Assembly (NCBI GenBank): GCA_021771715.1
Contig: JAETOO010000010.1
Span: forward strand, 1 to 64,000
Source: Oscillospiraceae bacterium
GTDB taxonomy: Bacteria > Bacillota > Clostridia > Lachnospirales > Lachnospiraceae
Reading direction: 5' to 3'
DNA length: 64,000 nt
A program made the translations under genes and the position numbers. This document shows positions 59,873 to 64,000 of the stretch, one piece after another. How positions within the stretch are numbered: position 1 is the first letter of the stretch; each line of letters opens with the position of its first letter. A model generated the notes under the pieces. The model was not told the DNA's origin. It was given only the letters and a program-made list of their open reading frames with translations, and made no database searches.

Positions 59873-60299
59873 ATTGTGTATCCACTTTAAAATTTTTCAG
59901 TGCTTTTCCATGCAGTTTGATTACATGATGATACGTGTAATCCATATCCGTTGCAATCGCCTCCCACTTCATCCCCTGTATGTACCGCAGCCTCAGCAGC
60001 AGACTCTCCGTCTCATTCGACATTGCCTCAATTTTCCTGCTGATCTCCAGCCTAATCGCAATCTTCTGCTCCACCAGATCATGCAGCTCCCGGTCAAGTT
60101 CATCCAGCTTTTCCGCATATCCTGACAGATCCCCGCCGCCGGATCCTTTTGGCATCCCATCCTGCACCGGGCTACCTGGGAACATCTTGGCAAGCCGCAG
60201 CTCTTCGATCTCCCGCTCAATCGCCTCCTGCTTCCGTTTCGCATCAAGATATCTCCGCAGGTAGGCTTTCTTCTTCTCATTCTCCTCTTTGATTTCCAT
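59871..60299 (-). CDS. DUF1492 phage regulator (sigma-like, late-control type)
   Basis: A 142-residue protein. The N-terminal third is coiled coil (KKKAYLRRYLDAKRKQEAIEREIEELRLAK). The C-terminal part (LRLRYIQGMKWEAIATDMDYTYHHVIKLHGKALKNF) has the helix-turn-helix of sigma region 4 that defines DUF1492/ArpU-type late regulators in Gram-positive phages. It probably activates late transcription. The ATG at 60299 has GGAGG eight bases upstream; an in-frame GTG nine bases earlier is less well placed. It is the last gene of the early block before the ncRNA/ParA region. Confidence 0.85.
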   Translation of the reverse strand: MEIKEENEKKKAYLRRYLDAKRKQEAIEREIEELRLAKMFPGSPVQDGMPKGSGGGDLSGYAEKLDELDRELHDLVEQKIAIRLEISRKIEAMSNETESLLLRLRYIQGMKWEAIATDMDYTYHHVIKLHGKALKNFKVDTQ

Positions 60300-60311
60300 T
60301 GGCCTCACCTC

Positions 60312-60575
60312 CTACACTACGCTCTGCTCCAACTGCACATACCCGAAGCTCTCATGATGGCCATACAGATCCACACAGTCTACGTTGAATGGATACAGCG
60401 CCACGATTATGTATTCCTTCCTCTGCGGGTACTTCTTCCGCTCCTTGCCGTCTTCCCGGATCTGCATTACTGTAATATGCTGTCCCGGCCGGTATTTCTT
60501 CTGCAACCTTGGCAGGTCCCTGACGTGGTATCTAATCGGCACACTCAATGCCATCTTTCCAGCTGACAAATTCAT
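60312..60575 (-). CDS. Small prophage protein of unknown function
   Basis: An 87-residue protein (MNLSAGKMALSVPIRYHVRD, VMQIREDGKERKKYPQRKEYIIVALYPF) with beta-strand character. It overlaps the upstream gene by four bases and is one of the small early phage proteins often found near the DUF1492 gene. No motif assigns a role. Confidence 0.55.
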   Translation of the reverse strand: MNLSAGKMALSVPIRYHVRDLPRLQKKYRPGQHITVMQIREDGKERKKYPQRKEYIIVALYPFNVDCVDLYGHHESFGYVQLEQSVV

Positions 60576-61045
60576 GGCTCTTCCTCCCCTTTATAGGAAT
60601 CCGGCAGCGGCATCCATGCAACAGGCTGTGCTCCTTCCCATTCCGGGAACAGTTCAAGAATCCATCCTTCTTCCTGGTTATAAAATGCAAGACAAAGCGC
60701 GTTGTCCAGTTCAATACTACCTTCTGGTCTTCTACTTACCTGAATCAGAACGAGATTATCTTCTGTATCTGGTAACCGCTGTTCTACCGGGATCCATCTA
60801 TGTTTTCTTCGCTCCTCATGCAGTTTCTTCAAAAGACCTGCTGCCTCTGTTTGTTCAAAATCATTCAATCGTTCCACGTCATCCGGATCCAGTTCAGTGT
60901 CCTCGTATTCCATCAGTTTCCACAGTGCGCCATACAGCCGATCAAACATTTCCTTCGTCAACACCTTGCCCGGTCGAAACTCTTCCCACCGCATTCCCTT
61001 CAGACACCAGTTGCCCTGCTCATCCTTTTGTGTCAGTCTGTTCAT
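60572..61045 (-). CDS. Small prophage protein with DUF551-like domain
   Basis: A 157-residue protein. The C-terminal half has RKHRWIPVEQRLPDTEDNLVLI and PVAWMPLPDSYKG, the WIPV-RLP and WMPLPE-type elements of the DUF551 family common in phages. The first half is helical and acidic. It overlaps the preceding gene by 26 bases, so it is co-translated. No known biochemical function. Confidence 0.72.
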   Translation of the reverse strand: MNRLTQKDEQGNWCLKGMRWEEFRPGKVLTKEMFDRLYGALWKLMEYEDTELDPDDVERLNDFEQTEAAGLLKKLHEERRKHRWIPVEQRLPDTEDNLVLIQVSRRPEGSIELDNALCLAFYNQEEGWILELFPEWEGAQPVAWMPLPDSYKGEEEP

Positions 61046-62099
61046 TCTCGCGTTCCTCCCTCATCTCCGTATATTCCAACAACAGTCTCAGTCCCGCGAC
61101 CACCGCCCGGCGACTTTGCAGCAACTGCAGTGGCAGCTTACCGGCAGGATCTGTATTGCATTCTTCCAGGTCTCGCAGTTCACGCTCTTTGTTCCACAGG
61201 ATATCCCTGACGAATGCGGATGTGAACCGTGGTTCATCCTTCACGTCCTGTGAAATCTCTGCCGGTTGCTCTGTTACCGTGTGCGACGTCGCACAATCTT
61301 CCCTGATATCCGCTCCCGAATCCGCTTCTGTTCCTTTGCTCCTCTTCGCCCCCGATCTGCCGCACTCATGCGCGCAGGGTGTCTCACAGTTTCTGCAGCA
61401 CGGAATTGACATCCCGTCTGCTCGGATCTTTGCCAAATCAGGATTCACAAATTGGCAGCTATACCCTATCTCCTGCTTCAGCGTTTCCGTCTGCTCCAAG
61501 ACCGTGCAAGGGAATGGGTTCCCGCACGATGCTTCCACGCAATAACATTCCTCTCCACGGATTTCACATCCTGCCAGGTGACAGCTGAAACAATCATTAC
61601 TGCCGCAGCCTGCCGTTGCGATCAGACTGCCAGGCGGATATTCCCTGCGCGGATAGCCCAGCGCAGACAATGGCTTGACCTTAGGCTCTGATTGCGGCTC
61701 CGGCCTCCGGATCTCCCGGATCTGCTTGACTGTCATATCCGGTGTCACTTCCGCTGTCTGGTCATCTGTCAGATACAGCATTTCCTGCAGCTGCGACTTG
61801 CCGAAATTCTTATACTGGTCTGCCAGCTCCGGTGCGTTGCCGTCCTTGCTGAACCGGTCGTTGATCGCCATCCATCGACTGGCCGTGGTGCGCTGCAGCC
61901 CGTATTCCGCCTCGGCAAACTCCCAGATCGTGCCGTATCCGTCCTCCTTGTATCCCTCCGTGTCCCGGATCAGCTTCAGGTAATACCCTGCAGTCACAAA
62001 ACTGTCTGTCATCTCCCGGATGCTGGCCTGCAGGATTACTTTCGCGTTCGCATAGGATACATCCTGCCACCACTCCTTTGACTTTATCTCATCCATCAT
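61020..62099 (-). CDS. Prophage protein with helical N-terminus and cysteine-rich centre
   Basis: A 359-residue protein. The first 130 residues are helical (DEIKSKEWWQDVSYANAKVI, DSFVTAGYYLKLIRDTEGYKEDGYGTIWEF), resembling DNA-associated phage proteins of the DUF3102 type. Residues 160-240 hold about a dozen cysteines (CGSNDCFSCHLAGCEIRGEECYC, CCRNCETPCAHECG), likely one or two zinc-binding motifs. The 14-bp palindrome (61281-61294) lies inside the coding part and encodes CATSH. The start ATG at 62099 has AAGGAG seven bases upstream. A role in phage DNA control is plausible but unproven. Confidence 0.6.
   Translation of the reverse strand: MMDEIKSKEWWQDVSYANAKVILQASIREMTDSFVTAGYYLKLIRDTEGYKEDGYGTIWEFAEAEYGLQRTTASRWMAINDRFSKDGNAPELADQYKNFGKSQLQEMLYLTDDQTAEVTPDMTVKQIREIRRPEPQSEPKVKPLSALGYPRREYPPGSLIATAGCGSNDCFSCHLAGCEIRGEECYCVEASCGNPFPCTVLEQTETLKQEIGYSCQFVNPDLAKIRADGMSIPCCRNCETPCAHECGRSGAKRSKGTEADSGADIREDCATSHTVTEQPAEISQDVKDEPRFTSAFVRDILWNKERELRDLEECNTDPAGKLPLQLLQSRRAVVAGLRLLLEYTEMREERENEQTDTKG
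61280..61295. repeat. Copy 3 of the palindrome, inside a coding region
   Basis: TGTGCGACGTCGCACA is the same palindrome as copies 1 and 2, here located within the 61020-62099 gene. It encodes part of DCATSHT. Coding sequence alone would not need such perfect symmetry. Confidence 0.95.
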
Positions 62100-62118
62100 G
62101 ATTCTCCTTGTATGTCTA

Positions 62119-62292
62119 CTATTCCCGAACGATAGTGTCAAATTCCCGTATCCACTGCTCAGAATTTTTCTCAATGCTTTCCGCTGCGCGGACTCCTGCT
62201 TTCGCCTCTGTGATCCGCCCCTTCAGGCCCGCAGCTGCATCTCCGTCTGCCGCCTCTGAAGTTCGAGATCCCCAATGAGCCTCTTCAACTCC
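62119..62292 (-). CDS. Possible -1-frame continuation of the 62223-62477 gene
   Basis: A frame open for 57 codons, ending TAG at 62119-62121, overlaps the 62223-62477 gene in the -1 frame and has no start codon of its own. The translation after the overlap (LKGRITEAKAGVRAAESIEK) is helical, like the end of the upstream protein. A frameshift mutation, programmed shift or fortuitous open frame are all possible. I found no convincing slippery heptamer. Confidence 0.3.
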   Translation of the reverse strand, partial: GVEEAHWGSRTSEAADGDAAAGLKGRITEAKAGVRAAESIEKNSEQWIREFDTIVRE

Positions 62293-62477
62293 CTATGGTC
62301 GACCGCCGCCTGTCTTTTGCGCGTGTCAAGATAGTCCCTCACGGCCGCTTTCTCCTGTTCCGGCAGCCCCTGCCGCATCAACCGGAACAGCTTCCGCACG
62401 CGCGTTACCGTTGTCGGAAAAAACTGATCCAGTTCCACCGTCATATGCCCATTCTCTGTCTTAATCGTAATCAGCAT
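62223..62477 (-). CDS. Small helical prophage protein of unknown function
   Basis: An 84-residue protein (MLITIKTENGHMTVELDQFF, then LFRLMRQGLPEQEKAAVRDYLDTRKRQ). The first half is beta-like and the second a long helix rich in Arg and Gln. It overlaps the helicase gene end by seven bases. Related small proteins occur beside phage helicases, but I cannot name the family. Confidence 0.55.
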   Translation of the reverse strand: MLITIKTENGHMTVELDQFFPTTVTRVRKLFRLMRQGLPEQEKAAVRDYLDTRKRQAAVDHRELKRLIGDLELQRRQTEMQLRA

Positions 62478-63862
62478 CCTTTTCCCTCCTTGACTGCTTT
62501 GATCCTTGCCTTCAGGCTTTGCATGACCCAGTTCTGCGCATCATCCTTCATGCCGAGTGCCTGCATAACGTCTTCGTCCCTGGTTCCCCGGCAAACCAGA
62601 TGGTGGATGATCACCTTCTCTGACTGCCCCTGTCTGTGCAGCCGTTTGTTCGCCTGGGTGTACTGCTCATAATTCCAAGTCAGCCCGAACCAGACTACGT
62701 GGTTCCCGCCTTGCTGTAGGTTCAGGCCATACGCCGCGCTGGCCGGATGTGCAAGCAGCACGTCGATCTGCCCGGCATTCCAGTCATCCTCGTCCTGCGG
62801 TTTCTTCAACTCTCGGATATGCAGCCCGGTCTTTTCCAGGGCCGTCAGGATCCGGCTCCTATCGTGCTGGAAATTATAAAAAACCAGTACCGGCTTCCCC
62901 CGAAGGGATTCGATCAGCTCCATAAATGCCTCAACTTTGCAGCTATGCACCTCGTGCACCTGATGATCCTCGTCATACACGGCGCCGTTTGCCAGCTGCA
63001 GTAGTTTCCCCGACAAGGCCGCGGCACTGGTGACGCTGATCTCGTCCTCATCCTCCGGCAGTTCAAGGACCATCTTCCGCTCCAGCTCCCTATAGGCCTT
63101 CTCCGCTTTGGCGTCCAGCACCACCGGTACCTCGTGATAGACGATATCCGGCAGCTGCAGGTAATCCTCCGCCTTCATGGAGATACAGATATCGGAAATC
63201 CGTTCCAGGATGCTCTGCTCACTCCCGGGCTTCGCCTCGTAGCTGTAGACCATCCCGTCAGCCCCGCGCTTATCCGGCTGGAAATACCGTTCCCGGAACT
63301 GCGTGTACCGCTTTCCCAGCCTTTCACCCCCGTCCAGCAGGAAGACCTGCGCCCAGAGATCGTCCAGCCCGTTCGGCGACGGTGTGCCGGTCAGCTCCAC
63401 CAACCTGTCAATGTGGCCTCCCATGCTGGCCAGGGCTTTGAACCGCTTCGCAGTGTGGCTCTTGAAGCTGCTGCTCTCGTCGACCACAACCATGTCAAAC
63501 GGCCAGCTGTTCCGGTAGTAATCTACAAGCCAGCAAACATTTTCACGGTTCACGATGTAAATGTCAGCCGGTGTGTTCAGCGCCCGGATCCGTTTGGCCT
63601 GACCCCCAAGTACCGGGGATACGCGGAGGATCTTCGTGTGCTCCCACTTGTCCTTCTCCCGTGTCCAGGTTCCTTCTGCCACTTTTTTCGGCGCGATCAC
63701 CAGTACCTTCCGGACCTGAAACCGGTTGTACTTCAGCTCCCGGATCGCCGTCAGTGTGGTGACCGTCTTGCCGAGGCCCATATCCAGGAACAGCCCCAGC
63801 TTTTTTGTCTGGATGATCCTGTCAATGCAATGCTGCTGATAGGCATGTGGTTTAAATTCCAT
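62471..63862 (-). CDS. SNF2/DEAD-like phage helicase
   Basis: A 463-residue ATPase. Motif I is DMGLGKTVTTLTA (about residue 27), motif II VVVDESSSFK (about 128), motif III ELTGTPSPNGLDDLW (about 158), and C-terminal motifs LAHPASAAYGLNLQQGGNHVV and QANKRLHRQGQSEKVIIHH (Q-x-x-R-x-x-R-x-G-Q). These mark SNF2-family DNA translocases found in the replication modules of Gram-positive phages. The ATG at 63862 is chosen because GAGGGGG lies seven bases upstream. It overlaps the end of the next gene upstream, so it is part of the early operon. Confidence 0.9.
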   Translation of the reverse strand: MEFKPHAYQQHCIDRIIQTKKLGLFLDMGLGKTVTTLTAIRELKYNRFQVRKVLVIAPKKVAEGTWTREKDKWEHTKILRVSPVLGGQAKRIRALNTPADIYIVNRENVCWLVDYYRNSWPFDMVVVDESSSFKSHTAKRFKALASMGGHIDRLVELTGTPSPNGLDDLWAQVFLLDGGERLGKRYTQFRERYFQPDKRGADGMVYSYEAKPGSEQSILERISDICISMKAEDYLQLPDIVYHEVPVVLDAKAEKAYRELERKMVLELPEDEDEISVTSAAALSGKLLQLANGAVYDEDHQVHEVHSCKVEAFMELIESLRGKPVLVFYNFQHDRSRILTALEKTGLHIRELKKPQDEDDWNAGQIDVLLAHPASAAYGLNLQQGGNHVVWFGLTWNYEQYTQANKRLHRQGQSEKVIIHHLVCRGTRDEDVMQALGMKDDAQNWVMQSLKARIKAVKEGKGC

Positions 63863-64000
63863 CGTCTGCCCCCTCTTGTGCAAGGCCGTACCGTGCCTCC
63901 AGCGCCCTGGCCGTCTTTGTGTATCCGCTGTTCCGGAAAAACTCTGCTAGTCCTTTCATCCCTCTCACAACCTCTGCGTATTGCCCCAGCTCCCGCAGCC
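63852..64000 (-). CDS. Partial prophage gene, C-terminus only
   Basis: An open frame enters from the right edge and ends with TAA at 63852-63854. The visible 49 residues include LRELGQYAEVVRGMKGLAEF and NSGYTKTARALEARYGL, a helical type often encoded upstream of phage helicases. The 5' end lies beyond the window. It overlaps the helicase start by eleven bases. Confidence 0.55.
   Translation of the reverse strand, partial: LRELGQYAEVVRGMKGLAEFFRNSGYTKTARALEARYGLAQEGADDGI

Noticed and set aside
59814-60125. A plus-strand frame opened by AAGGAGG and an ATG near 59814
   Set aside because: It runs antisense to the DUF1492 gene and encodes no recognisable protein. The ribosome-like site is likely chance within the upstream region of the tRNA-like element.

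Overview
The window looks like the chromosome of a gut-type Clostridia bacterium, probably a Lachnospiraceae. The support is the 16S 5' end, Clostridia-style gene neighbours (dusB, birA, greA, a lysS with an extra C-terminal domain), strong AGGAGG ribosome sites, and a polysaccharide-utilisation locus with LacI/AraC regulators. No species can be named from the sequence alone. Almost every gene is on the minus strand, so most units read right to left.

Region 1 (1-4222): the first bases of a 16S rRNA gene and its two tandem consensus promoters, then a HEPN/nucleotidyltransferase (MNT) toxin-antitoxin-type pair, a CrtO-like membrane protein, a pyridoxamine-oxidase-fold protein, a metallophosphoesterase and an O6-alkylguanine-DNA alkyltransferase.

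Region 2 (4266-19929): a beta-mannan/glucan utilisation locus. A secreted GH5 glycanase with a carbohydrate-binding-like C-terminus would cut polymer outside the cell. A substrate-binding protein with two ABC permeases imports oligosaccharides. An intracellular GH36 alpha-galactosidase and GH2 beta-mannosidase finish the breakdown. Control is by one divergent AraC-type regulator and three LacI-type regulators encoded in tandem. A YesL-type membrane protein and a small membrane protein of unknown function sit inside the transport/hydrolase operon.

Region 3 (19977-35080): housekeeping and accessory genes: a nucleotidyltransferase protein, YfcE-like phosphodiesterase, MATE exporter, AAA-ATPase/PD-(D/E)XK protein, lysS, greA, dusB, birA, argF, an SPFH/NfeD pair, a YbaK-type deacylase, a 56-residue cysteine-rich FeoB-associated-type protein not obvious by length, and a DUF3795 protein.

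Region 4 (about 35190-64000, continuing beyond the window): a siphovirus-type prophage. From right to left (the direction of transcription) it has a SNF2-like helicase and small early proteins, a DUF1492 regulator, a tRNA-like RNA element, a ParA-like cargo gene, small and large terminase, portal, a MuF head protein carrying a PBECR-like nuclease toxin domain, a candidate free-standing non-coding RNA, scaffold, capsid, connectors, tail tube, a tail chaperone pair joined by a -1 frameshift, tape measure, a large tail fibre with an S74 self-cleaving chaperone domain, holin and endolysin. The left edge carries a tRNA 3'-end-like remnant and repeats that look like an attachment site; integrase and repressor are not in the window.

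The most interesting parts are two compact non-coding transcription units in the prophage (53266-53439, next to the toxin domain, and 59626-59804, tRNA-like), a 14-18 bp palindrome recurring three times in the prophage (twice exactly between a terminator and the next gene), and a ParA-like cargo gene with a perfect consensus promoter. Function assignments come from motif recognition by eye, without database searches.
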